Shown one piece after another: positions 22,136-32,099 of a stretch of DNA of 64,000 nucleotides. The translations under genes and the position numbers were made by a program. The DNA lies in the NCBI GenBank assembly GCA_030549175.1, contig JAUKUA010000004.1, forward strand, positions 4,960,001-5,024,000, in the 5' to 3' direction. This DNA is from Lasiosphaeris hirsuta (lineage: Eukaryota; Ascomycota; Sordariomycetes; Sordariales; Lasiosphaeriaceae). The notes beneath the pieces were generated by a model. It was not told the origin of the DNA. It saw only the letters and a list, made by a program, of their open reading frames with translations, and made no database searches. Each line of letters starts with the position of its first letter. Position 1 is the first letter of the stretch.

Positions 22136-24304
22136 GCTGGGTGTTCTGGGGCTGGAGAAATGGCAAGCGAAGATGAGCTCTGGAAATTGGAATAGCAGGA
22201 GAATAGCAAGAAGGTTGCACTTGACACCCTCTCCGTGGAAGTTTTTACGCGATTTATGTGTTACCCCTTCCCCCCCGTTTTGAAACGGAGTGATGCTATG
22301 TAGGCCTCAATGCAGAAAGTCCGGGGCTTCCCACCAATACATACTTCCTAGCTTCCTGGCGAGATCTGTAAATATCCATCCGAGCAATCTTCAACTGGTT
22401 CTCAAAGAACCTGTAGTTCTCGAATATAGTGCCACCGCCGGGGTGATGAAAACGCTTTGCCGTATGGCATTTCGTACCATGCCGGGGGCGATATTTGCGT
22501 AGTGCATTGGCGCCGGCGGTCATCACTTGATTTGAGAACATCGTCCGTTCGACTTCTCCACCGTTTATCTAGGCGCCCGCCTATTCCCCGCTCGTAGCGC
22601 GACGTGGTATCTTGACCGTTTGCGATTTGGCTGGGTTCTGTGACTAGCTATTTGGTTGCGTCGTCATGACTGCTTGCGCAAGGTCATGTTAACAACTGCC
22701 CATGCTCCTGTCTGGCCCGGCATTGAGATGATTGGACGTGGATTTTCCGTGGGGCGTCAAGCTTGCTTGCTTCTCCGTGCGGAAAATCTTGTGGAAGGCT
22801 CCAGCTAGCGCCGTAAACGCCATCAAGGTTGAAACGAGTTGAGGCCTAGCACTCGAGGCGAATGCTGGTAGGTGCCGACGCCCAAGTCGAGGCAAGCAGA
22901 AGCCGCGAGCTATAATATAAATTTGCTGATGCTGGATTTTTGCTAAAAAGGACGCTACAACATAGCAAAACCACAGGTACACCCTGTAACCTGAGTCAGC
23001 AGTCGACTACCGAGGATTTGTTCCTTTTCTCATCAATTGACTAAAAGCACGACCCCAGCCCCCATAAAGAAGCAACGATCTGACCTGATTGAGCGTAAAG
23101 CTGATACTAAAGAGCGGCAAACGACGAGGGCCTACTTGTCAATCACGGCAGACTCCCGGCGAGGGCCCCTTGGTTGTCAGACCATGCACAGTGAATTCGG
23201 CAGAGGCACTGTGAGCTCTGCGGAGGCATTGTGGATTGCTTCTCCTGTGACCCTATTGTTGGGCAATTTGGACCGGTGAATGCGGAGAAACAGTCTCATT
23301 GGCCTTCCAGTGGACAAATCAGAGACGGCCACACCTTGTAGCCTCAGGTTCGATGAGTCATGGACCTTCCACCAACCCATACGGCTTCCAGGCAGGAGCT
23401 GAAGAGGCCAGCGAGCCCCGCGACTCCGACGATGAGCTCAGCAGTCTCCATGGTGACATATTTGTTTGTTGAGGCGATGCGTCCCGGCGAACGTGGAGGG
23501 CCTCGTTTTGTATCCCACACACAGCCACTTTTTGTTCAAGGCTGTTTTGCTAGGCATAGAGAGTCCGTCGTGTGTTAGGCTGCCACCGGCAGTGGGCAGG
23601 GCTGACGACAGTCCATCCATAAGGCTCCCGAAGCGCCACGTGGACGAATCAAAGACCGACTTAGCTATACGGCATCTGGGTTGAATGTCGGTCCCTGCCG
23701 GAGTGAGCCTCAAGTAGGGGCGTCAGTTCGGGGGGGCCCTACCTGAATACACAAGGCCGAAACCTCCTTTGACGGTCTTGCGGTCAACGCGGTATCTATC
23801 GTTTATTAGAATATCCTAGAAGGAACACCAGAGTCAGCTGAATACGATGCGCACGAAGCCGGAAAGTCACACCTTCGTGAATGGTTTGCGACGAGAGTGT
23901 GAAGAGTGGCAATGCGTCAGCGTTGGAATCAGGGTCGCCGCGGGAGATGATTTTGCCGCTAACCCACCCTCGTACCCCGCACGAACGACGCCAGTAATAT
24001 GCAGCTAATGGTTGGCTGATACTGTATCTAACTTATCGCAGACAAGACACCATTCCCACATCCAACAGCGCGTTCCAGCCCAATCATTCCCGTCGCACAC
24101 TGTCGATTTTGGTTTGGCCAAGTAGTTCTGCGATGCAGAGCGCTCCAAAGAGTACAGAGGTCTCCCATTTGGCGGCACTAGCCGTTATACAAGTATCAAT
24201 AACCATGATGGTTATGGTAAGTGTTTTATCCAGTCCGTTTCTCATCTGTTTACTAATGCTTGAGCAGACAATCTTGGGGGGATGATTTAGAATCTATTGG
24301 ATAA
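22136..24304. other. No supported gene
   Basis: Promoter-side sequence of the coiled-coil gene followed by mixed-composition DNA. The minus-strand frame 22541-22296 (from an ATG, segment FENYRFFENQLKIARMDIYR) is the only one that looks slightly protein-like, but it has no family match I know. Everything else appears non-coding. Confidence 0.4.
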
Positions 24305-24610
24305 ATGTTAATCTATTTTGCCCGCGGCTCGCTACCGTGGCAAGGCTTCAAGGCACCCACGGACAAGGAGAGGAACAAGGTGATTCAAGAGAAGAAGATG
24401 AGCCTATCGGGACAAGATCTTTATAGAGATGTCCTCCCTGGTGAATTCGCCACGTACATCGACTACACCCGATCGCTGGGTTTCGACGATGTACCCGACT
24501 ACTCATACCTCCGCAAGCTTTTCCGACACCTGTTCGTATCCGAGGGATTCAAGTATGATAAAGTCTTTAACTGGACTGAGAAGAGATTCAACGAGATTTA
24601 TGCCGAAGTC
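24305..24610 (+). pseudogene. Casein kinase 1 C-lobe fragment
   Basis: About 100 codons match the end of the casein kinase 1 catalytic domain: LIYFARGSLPWQG, then EFATYIDYTRSLGFDD, PDYSYLRKLFRHLF and FNWTEKRF. The ATP-binding lobe, catalytic HRD and DFG parts are absent upstream, so it cannot be a kinase. Casein kinase 1 is a housekeeping Ser/Thr kinase. This is a duplicated piece stranded in the accessory region, directly followed by pieces of a second kinase. Confidence 0.8.
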
Positions 24611-24624
24611 AGGCAATCAGCGCC

Positions 24625-25008
24625 CCTACCGCATACCGCGATCCCGATTACAACCCCGACTATCTCTATATCGAATTGTCGGACTTTGGCTTGAATACAT
24701 TTTGCGGCACACCTCTCTCTATTTGGCCCCCGAGGTACAAAGCAATGTTATGCCGCGAAAATACACAGAGGCCGTGGATATTTGGGCCCTTGGCGTCGTC
24801 ATCCTACGGTTTATATACAATCTTCCGGAAATATCCTGGTTCCGGAACTAGGAGTTGGTGGTGTGAAAGGATAATAGAGGAAGCGAACAGTTGGGATCCA
24901 GAAGGTTTGATCGACATCTTGCAGAACATGTTGGTCATCAAAGCAAAGGCGCGGTATCCAGCTGCGGCCTGTTTGCTTGAAGCTTCGCGGCTCCTTTTGT
25001 CGTCCTAG
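24625..25008 (+). pseudogene. Second Ser/Thr kinase fragment, frameshifted
   Basis: The activation segment is recognisable: LSDFGLNTFCGT in one frame, then YLAPEV, KYTEAVDIWALGVVI in the next after a one-base change inside CTCTCTCT near 24715. A third segment (IIEEANSWDPEGLIDILQNML, then ARYPAAACL) resembles kinase subdomain XI and needs another frame change near 24845. The N-lobe is missing. It lies 15 bases after the casein kinase fragment, yet its features (NTFCGTPLYLAPE) are not casein-kinase-like, so two kinase genes contributed here. Confidence 0.75.
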
Positions 25009-25289
25009 GACGGTTCTGCAACTCCAATGCCAGCCTCTTGCGCCCATGCCCCAGGAGAGGAAGAGCAACAGGCATTACGGTTGCAACATGAGGTATACTC
25101 TGTTCAATTGTGCGAACTGTCGCTAATTGACTCGCAGTACCACTTATGGTTCCTCTGAATCTGATTAGGAAAACGGCTCAGACGCCTTATACTAGACTCA
25201 GAGAAACATCCGATCTAACGCCCCGCCTCACGCTTCAACGAGTCGAACAGGCACTCACACCCAAAAGAGGACCAAGCGGGCATCCAAGT

Positions 25290-25475
25290 CCTCCAAGTCC
25301 TCCCCGCCCGCCCTTCCCCGACGGTGTCTTTGACGTGGTGCACGCTCACTAGGTCTTGATCCACCTCGCGCAGCCTGTCGCAGCACTGCGCGAGATACGC
25401 CGGGTACTGAAGCCCGGTGGGCTAGTGTGCTTGGTTATTGATTTCCCTCGTGGTACCTTCGCCCCCGTTGGGAGT
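25290..25475 (+). pseudogene. Class I methyltransferase fragment with in-frame TAG
   Basis: FPDGVFDVVHAH, a TAG at 25350-25352, then VLIHLAQPVAALREIRRVLKPGG in the same frame is the core post-motif region of UbiE/Methyltransf_11 SAM-dependent methyltransferases. The usual residue at the stop is Gln (HAHQVLIHL), so CAG-to-TAG is the likely change, a CpA transition. The SAM-binding motif I and the C-terminus are both missing. The fragment ends where the minus-strand HET gene begins. Confidence 0.75.
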
Positions 25476-25484
25476 AGTACTATC

Positions 25485-27441
25485 CTATCGAATCAAAACT
25501 TGCTCAACCATAGAGCCATCTCGTTCAAACACCTCGCCGTTCATGAAGTTGTGAACATAGCATTCGCCAACGAAAGTACGAAATCGCCGCGCAGCATGCT
25601 TCCTCAACACGACTGGCACGCTACAGCCCTGTAAAACCCACATCTCATCACCCTTTATTGCGTGAGCGGGGACAAGACCAAGATAGCCATCTGCAAGCGT
25701 AGCTAGCACCTTGCTTCCGCATTTGCTTCTAGGCTCCTCCCCTAGGCCCATTGTCTCCACTAGACGGTCTGACAGGCTCTCCTGCCACTCCATGTCACGA
25801 CTTTGCGTATGGAACTCTGGTGCGATGCTCAGGCAGACATCGTGTAGGCTCCAACCGCGGGTTCGGAGATGCATGTTGCTCTGAAACCATCGCGTCGCAA
25901 ATCCAACCGCGCCGGTGTATCCCCGGGCTTAATAAGGGTTGGTTAAACCAAGTCGTCTCAATTCTGACCGGTACTTCCCAACTGGAGCAACATCTTTTAG
26001 ATACTGCGAGCCCCGATCGAGACTCAAGGTGCAGGCTATGTCTGTTGCAAGATTTTTTGGATCCATCTCGTCCCTCTCCGCTACGTTCGCCGTGGATGTC
26101 GACTGGACAAATGTGGCCAGATTATACCATTCGTCGGAGCCCTCAAACAAGCCCATTGCCATCCCGTCAATTTTATCCAGATATACCGCTCTGCACGAGA
26201 TAGCCCGCGCTGTAAAGTCCAAGTCAATACTTGGCTGAGTGGAACCGGAAGCAGAAAATACCGCAAGACAATCTCCGTGTATCTCAGGCCAAGGAAGTGG
26301 CCTGAAGCAACCGATATGGCTCCGGCCAGGCTGACTGACCATGAAGGGGACGGTTCGGGGCCGGATCTGGACTCGCCAGTCGGGTAGCCAGGTCGGCCAT
26401 TGATGTTCACCCGTGTCTGCGGGATTGGTAGTCTGTCGCCTGAACAAACTCGAGAGACAAATGATGTCCAAGCTGTGTAGCTGTTGAACAAAGTTGACAA
26501 AGAAGTTCATGTACACGGCTTCCACCGTGTTTCTTGGATCGTAGTTTGGCTGGCCGACAATGGCACGGTCTTTTGCTCTTACAAGCCCAAGGAGCGAGTA
26601 GATCCGATCTCTTGGATCCACGCAGTGGTAATTCCCGGTAAACGCCAACAAGGCTGTCAGACTCATCTCATTCCGAGTGCTCGGATGCCAAAAAACGTTA
26701 CGAAATCGTCGTCGTCCCCACGCCGTTCCCTATGCCGTGCACTCACCGAGGCCGTTTTTCTTGCACAAATAAATTCCTTGCATTGCATTGCGAAAGACTT
26801 CGTGCCCAATTTCCTCGTGGCCGTAGTGCAGGTCGAGCACTCGTGGAAGCATAAACTCCTGCAGAGTCTACGCTCTCGTCCACCACGGCTGCCGAAAAAA
26901 AAAAGTCGAGGTCGTCCCAGGCTTTAGGCTAGGTGGCGGCCGCGGGTACTACTTCCCGGGTCGGGGATCTGACGGGGGCCGCTAGCTCGCGGAGAAACCT
27001 CATAGCGCTATCCGTTTGTGCAGTTCCTACCCCTAGCCAAACAACGGTTCTGGTCGACTGCTGGTAGACACGCTTCATCAGCTGGACCTGCTGCGCGCGT
27101 TCGTGGTCGTCCTCCTGGTTGATGCAGATCGAGTCGATCCACACCTAGTAGTCGTTCTGGAAGCACGGATAGTTGCAGATGGCCTCGAGGAGGGGAAACA
27201 CACTATCCAGGACCGTAAATGGTGTGCCGTCGAGTTGAATCGCCCTCGCATATTTCTGCTCGCCCCAAATATAGGAAAAGGTGACGAAGCCTGGACAGGA
27301 ACGATTATCGAGGTTGAAGTTTTCAAGGTGGCCTTGAAGGCGACCACTCTGATCTCTGTTGAGATGTAGGAGTCGAATAGGTGCGAACGATATATACCTG
27401 TACTTTTCGGGCTGCGTGGGCCCCAGCCCGATATGCGCCAT
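25485..27441 (-). pseudogene. HET-domain gene 2 with four nonsense codons and a homopolymer frameshift
   Basis: From an ATG at 27441: RLLHLNRD, TFSYIWGEQ, then a TAG (27145-27147) directly before VWIDSICINQEDDHERAQQV. Next come VVWLGVG, a TAG (26929-26931), WDDLDFFF running into A10/T10 (26895-26904), a frame change to PWWTRA, a TAG in place of the conserved Trp of the WTLQEF motif (26868-26870), an intron-like GTGAGT near 26746, the body (VDPRDRIYSLLGL), a TAA (25929-25931), and an in-frame tail to 25485. The stops fit CAG-to-TAG, TGG-to-TAG and CAA-to-TAA changes, all at CpA on one strand or the other. The architecture (HET plus DPRDRIYSLLGL) belongs to the large fungal HET family. Confidence 0.87.
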
Positions 27442-27448
27442 TTGGGGA

Positions 27449-27467
27449 GGGGGGGGGGGGGGGGGGG
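27449..27467. repeat. G19 homopolymer
   Basis: An uninterrupted run of 19 G just upstream of the start of the minus-strand HET pseudogene. It is likely to be length-variable and hard to sequence. Confidence 0.9.
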
Positions 27468-27468
27468 C

Positions 27469-29832
27469 GGACTTGAAAGTGAAGAGAAATGTACGGAAAG
27501 CGTTTAGCTGGCGTGGATAGTGGTGCGATGCGATGTTTTTGCTCTGGTAGTGCATGCAAGGTAGCCGAAAACGAAGCTTATTTTAGGGGCTGTGCTAAAC
27601 ATATCGAAGGCATCGCCATCAAGGTAGTGCATATCAGTAGCTCGGCCTACGAAACAGTGACGGCGATTGCCGAGGCAAAACTCGCCAATCAAGAGCACAA
27701 TCACAGCCCAACCATTGTTCACTCACAACCTGTCATCCTCAAACCCCATTGACGGCATCAAAATGCCCTTCCGGCATTGCAAAACCAATGAGATGACGGT
27801 GAGGACAGCCCTGGACACAGGTGTCCCAACGGCCAGTAAGCTGTACTTCTTCTGTTCTGTCTACGGGAAGCCGTTTAATCAAGGTAAAATACCTTGGTGA
27901 ACTTGGAAATGTTCTTTGCTCATTCCGCTAAAGCATTCACCGCTTCTAGAACTAACTAACCCACACCCGCCACGTGCAATACTGCCGCCGCCGGACAGCC
28001 CGGAAACGAACCTCGTGGCCAAAAGCCTGTCGAAAGTTTTGCTTGAGCAGGACTAAATGTGATTTCTAGGAGTGTGGGCAAGACAGCAATGGAAATCGGT
28101 GATGGATTGTGCGGTGTTACGGACCAGGATTTCCTGGCCTGCAGCTAAGTAGGTGGGGTGGCATGGCGCTAAGGCCATGGCACTAGCCAGGCACCCAGGC
28201 AGGCGGGGGTGGCGGCTGCGCCCTGCGCTCGAGGTAGGGCTAACACTCCAACACTTCGCTATCCAATCCAAGATATGGTGAGCACTCGCCGCATCTATTC
28301 TCGTGCCAGCTCCATATCTCCCATGAATTCCCGCATATGGAACGACAAGAAACAAAAAAATATCAGCCTCTGAAATTCTCGTCACAGATTTGACAAGGAC
28401 CCCAGCTTCGTCGTTACCAGAAAGGGCCAACGCGATCAACTGACCAGTCAGGTCCCTTGCCCTGGAAGCGAGGTCTCAAAGCAATTGGGGCTGAGTGTTG
28501 ACACCACCTTGTTCAACGGGCTGCGAGATCAGTTCCAGTTGGTCAATCACGGGAGAAGGGTTGGGCTCGACCTGGCGGGGAGCTTGGGGTGTGAGGGAGG
28601 TAAAGAGATGGTAAGAGGAGGGGGACCGCTGGGATACGGAAAGTGCTAGTAGTGTGATCATTGGCAATCGTCGGACATATATACGCCCTTGCCTTCTGCT
28701 TATCGGTGAGGAGTAAGAGGCTAATGGAGAGCCCGATTAGCCAAGGAACTGCGAGACTTGTACTTGACACCTGATAGGTTAGATTATTGCGTATAGTAAT
28801 GGGTATTTCTTTATCGGGACTTCGGATACTAAGAAAAGGGGGCTACGCCGTGCGCCCGTCGTGGTTTCTGCTAGGAGACTGACTCCTGACCACTCGCTTG
28901 ACCGAGTAGGCCGTTCAGGGGTTTTAGTTAACGTATCCGACGATGGCGAGCAGGAATCGGCGTCGTAGCAGTTTGGTGTGAAGCCAAATGGGCCTCACAG
29001 CACTGTCGTTTCTAAATCCTCTAACTTAGCGGGCACGTAGCCGGCGGCTGCGGGCCATAGGTAGTAGTACATATGGCCCGTTTGATTCGATTTGCCACCC
29101 TATCTTACAACTGAGTCGCGACCACTGATAATTCCCAGCTAACCTCGGGCTAAAGTGCAAAATATAATATAAATCCTTCTTACCGTGCATACCCCCTAGT
29201 AAGTCACTCAGGGGAGCCCGAACCCCCTGGAGAAGCCTTGAAAAATGACGCTTATCGGATCACGTCGAGGGCATGGATGATTCGTTCAAGGTGATTTTCC
29301 AGCTTTGTGAGGCGGGCTCCCGGGCCCTCTACAATCCAACCTGGTTCGTTTGTTAGCATGGCCGAAAGGGGGTTTATAGTGAGAGTTGAACGTCTACCGC
29401 AGACCACGCTGATCATCGGCAAGATTTATCCTCGATCCATTATGTCTTAATTGTCTTGCTTTCTCGTTTATTAAGCGCGGCTCCTCTCAACTGGGTTTGA
29501 CTGGCTATAAGTTTTAGATCTGCAATTGATTCGAGATTACTTGGCACCAGTAGGCTGGTAGCGGCCTAACGGCGGGCCACGCCGCAAACTTCTCCTACTT
29601 TACGTGCAACGACGGGACATCAGAGACCGGAAATCGTAGTCCACACCTGGTCAATTGGTTATCATTGTGGTGGGTGAGCCAGATCACAGCATCAGGGGGT
29701 CACGGCGCGTCATCTGTTATGCGAAAGAGCATGTCACGAGGTGCTGGGAAAGGTAAGAGAGTGGTTATATGAGCGCCGTGCGCCTCCTGATGATGTCTCA
29801 TCTCTCTCTACATCATAGCGTCTCACTCAGCT
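27469..29832. other. No supported gene
   Basis: A short plus-strand frame at 27752-27900 starts with an ATG and contains a TALDTG segment reminiscent of an aspartyl-protease motif, but it is too short to assign. A minus-strand frame near 28439-28053 begins without an ATG. From 28.8 to 29.8 kb the sequence is mixed in composition and holds the terminator side of the next gene. No clear repeat seen. Confidence 0.4.
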
Positions 29833-31245
29833 TCATTCATTGTCCGTCTTGACTACAACCATGCCATCCTCCAGCCCCTCATTCTTGACCACAACTTTAC
29901 CCTCCTCCGAGATCAAACCAAAAGCCCGCATCTGAGCCTCACTCATCTCACCCCGGACACCAGATGGAGTCTCCCATTCGGACTCACCAGCAGCCCGCCG
30001 TCCGGGAGGCTGCTTCCCTGACCTTTTCTTCGGACGGTATTGCAGTTGATCTCCATCATCGTCATCCCGGCGGTGCACCACCCCATACTCACTCCGGTCA
30101 AAGTGGTCTTCATCATCCTCGTCGTCCATCGGTCCGAAACCTGGATTCCGACTCTGGCTCTTACTCGAACTCTGACCCTTCGTCGACGAGCTACCCTGCG
30201 CCTGTGCCTGCGCCTGCGCCTCAGCCTCTCGCGCCTCGCGCGCCAGACGTGCCTGATACTCCCGATCCTGTCGAAACTTCCGTTCCACCTTGTCTGCCTC
30301 GATGCGGCGCCTGATCTTGTCAGCCAAAGCCTCATTGGCCTTCTTGTCTTTGGCCATCGCAAGCGCGTGCTTCTGCGCATCGTTGAGCTCCTTCTTCTTC
30401 TCCACTAGCTCCTTCTGCTGGCTGCGATCCTTGGGCGTGAGCGTCTCCTTCCCTCCCGGCTGTGTCTCCTGTGGATCAACTGCACGGTAGACGCCCAGCT
30501 CCTCGGCAAGAAACCTGGCAAAGTCATCGATGCGCCGCCCGTCCCACGTCGTCGTCTGCACCTTGTACCCGCCGTGAATGAAGCAGTGCGGCGTGTTGAC
30601 GACAATAGACGTATTCACCCACGGCGCATCATTCGGCGCCTTGGACGCGACACCGTAGCGCGCAATATCGCGCGTCACCTCCCGCGAGTCGGCGTGCATG
30701 CCTACAAAGCCTGCCAGGCGCGGATGCGCCACGGCGTCCGTCCACCCGGGGGCGTGGAAGGTGTCGCGCAAGAAGTTGGCGACTTCACGCCCATACGGAA
30801 GCTGTTCGCTGCGGGGGCGGAGCGTGCCGGCGCTGATCTCCGGAAAGGACGCCATGGCTTCGTGCGCGGCGACGGCCGTCTCGCCCTGGCCGCCGAGGAT
30901 GACGTGGTCGAGGCCGCCTGCACGCTCGGCTTCCTGGAGGAGGATCTGCGTGATGTAAGGGGAGCGGGCTTGGGTGGCCGAAAGGCCGACGGCGGCCTTG
31001 TCTTTGGCGGTGAGGTTTCCGTAGGGGTGCCCGCCGGTCTTGGCGAAGGGGAAGACCCAGCGGATTCCGGGGAATTGCTCGCGCAGCGTCTTGTGGTTCT
31101 TGGTGCACTTTGCGGAGAGGACCTTGTCGGGCAGGTCGGCGTCAGATGTGGCCTCGGGGAAGCGGTGCAGGAACACGACCGTGTGGGTGTGATCTGTTGT
31201 GGGCTCGACCGTGAACGGTTTGCTGAGCGTCTGGCGGAGCGCCAT
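29833..31245 (-). CDS. Acyl-protein thioesterase/carboxylesterase-like protein without the catalytic serine, 470 aa
   Basis: An intact single-exon gene. Residues 20-260 follow the phospholipase/carboxylesterase (APT1-like) fold: TVVFLHRFPE, a WVFPFAK strand, an LLQEAERAGG helix, then VILGGQGETAVAA at the nucleophile position, and HCFIHGGYKVQ near 245. In active members the elbow reads GG-x-SQG; here GGQGE (118-122) appears to lack two residues including the serine. It is therefore probably a non-hydrolytic binding protein or pseudoenzyme. Residues 260-470 form a long charged extension (KKKELNDAQK coiled-coil-like helix, QAQAQAQ and Ser/Lys runs, acidic DDEDDED patch, basic KKRSGK) far beyond the usual 230 residues. 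Many fungi carry homologues of this extended type, so it is probably under selection. Confidence 0.8.
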   Translation of the reverse strand: MALRQTLSKPFTVEPTTDHTHTVVFLHRFPEATSDADLPDKVLSAKCTKNHKTLREQFPGIRWVFPFAKTGGHPYGNLTAKDKAAVGLSATQARSPYITQILLQEAERAGGLDHVILGGQGETAVAAHEAMASFPEISAGTLRPRSEQLPYGREVANFLRDTFHAPGWTDAVAHPRLAGFVGMHADSREVTRDIARYGVASKAPNDAPWVNTSIVVNTPHCFIHGGYKVQTTTWDGRRIDDFARFLAEELGVYRAVDPQETQPGGKETLTPKDRSQQKELVEKKKELNDAQKHALAMAKDKKANEALADKIRRRIEADKVERKFRQDREYQARLAREAREAEAQAQAQAQGSSSTKGQSSSKSQSRNPGFGPMDDEDDEDHFDRSEYGVVHRRDDDDGDQLQYRPKKRSGKQPPGRRAAGESEWETPSGVRGEMSEAQMRAFGLISEEGKVVVKNEGLEDGMVVVKTDNE

Positions 31246-31744
31246 GATGAAATCAATGCCGGGGATGATGTGTTGGGAAGGAAGAGAAGTCGCTGCAAAC
31301 TGAGCCGGTAATGCTCGGGAGACAAATTATGGATCGTGGTGGTACCCTCAAGGAGAAAAAAGAAGCCCGTGGTGCAGGACGTAATGAGGCCTACTATTAC
31401 CACTCTGGTTGAGGTTGTTGTCAAATTGAACGCACATGTACAGTGGATGAATTGGATCTAGAGCGCTGAGCGCGGTTTTCGTGCACGCGCCCCCAACAAA
31501 GAGGTATTAGAGTTTGCAGAGAATTTGCTAGTGCGTTAGATCCACACGCTTCAGCGCTCCGTAGCCTTCGCCCGTTTTCCTCGAATGATCTTGTGGTCAG
31601 TTCATCCCACGCCGCCACCTGTTATTCTATTCCTCCCCGCAATACCCTTGGGACACATCCCATCATCTTGGTCAACCCAGAAGACATCGTAATAGCCGTG
31701 GACATGGCCGAGGGACCGATATGTCACAAACCCGCCACCAGGTT

Positions 31745-32095
31745 TTACGACGCTGTAAGGCCCTGTATCCCACGGAGCCTATAATTCACATACCATCTGT
31801 TGGCTGCAATAATGATAAAAATAGCGCTGTTGTAGACGTCGCCCATCATGTCAATGTCCGTGGCCTTGGATTCCTGGTCGTCCTGGCAGATGCAGAGCCG
31901 GTCGATCCATAGATAGCGCTGCCCAAGAAGGATGGCCAAGTTCATAGCGTGGCGGATCGTCTTTGGTATGACGACAGCGGTATCCTCGACGGCAACGACC
32001 CCGGGGCTTGAAAGACGCAAAGATTCTCTTGGCGGATCTCGGTTGACTCTACTTGTCCCCAGACGTAGCTCAGCGCAACGTATCTATATCTATGT
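31745..32095 (-). pseudogene. HET-domain fragment 3
   Basis: On the minus strand RYVALSYVWGQVEST is followed, after a frame change in the CCCCGGGG near 32000, by IPKTIRHAMNLAILLGQRYLWID and LCICQDD, then DVYNSAIFIIIAAN and GIQGL, ending in a TAG at 31745. This is the central third of a HET domain. The Trp-Thr-Leu-Gln-Glu part and everything after it are missing. It is a truncated, frameshifted copy. Confidence 0.82.
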
Positions 32096-32099
32096 TTCT

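Noticed and set aside
27752..27900. Short frame with TALDTG as an aspartyl protease
   Set aside because: Only about 50 codons and no further retropepsin features; chance match likely.
30574..31311. 245-codon plus-strand frame opposite the thioesterase-like gene
   Set aside because: High-GC antisense shadow; the minus strand carries the recognised fold, start and context.
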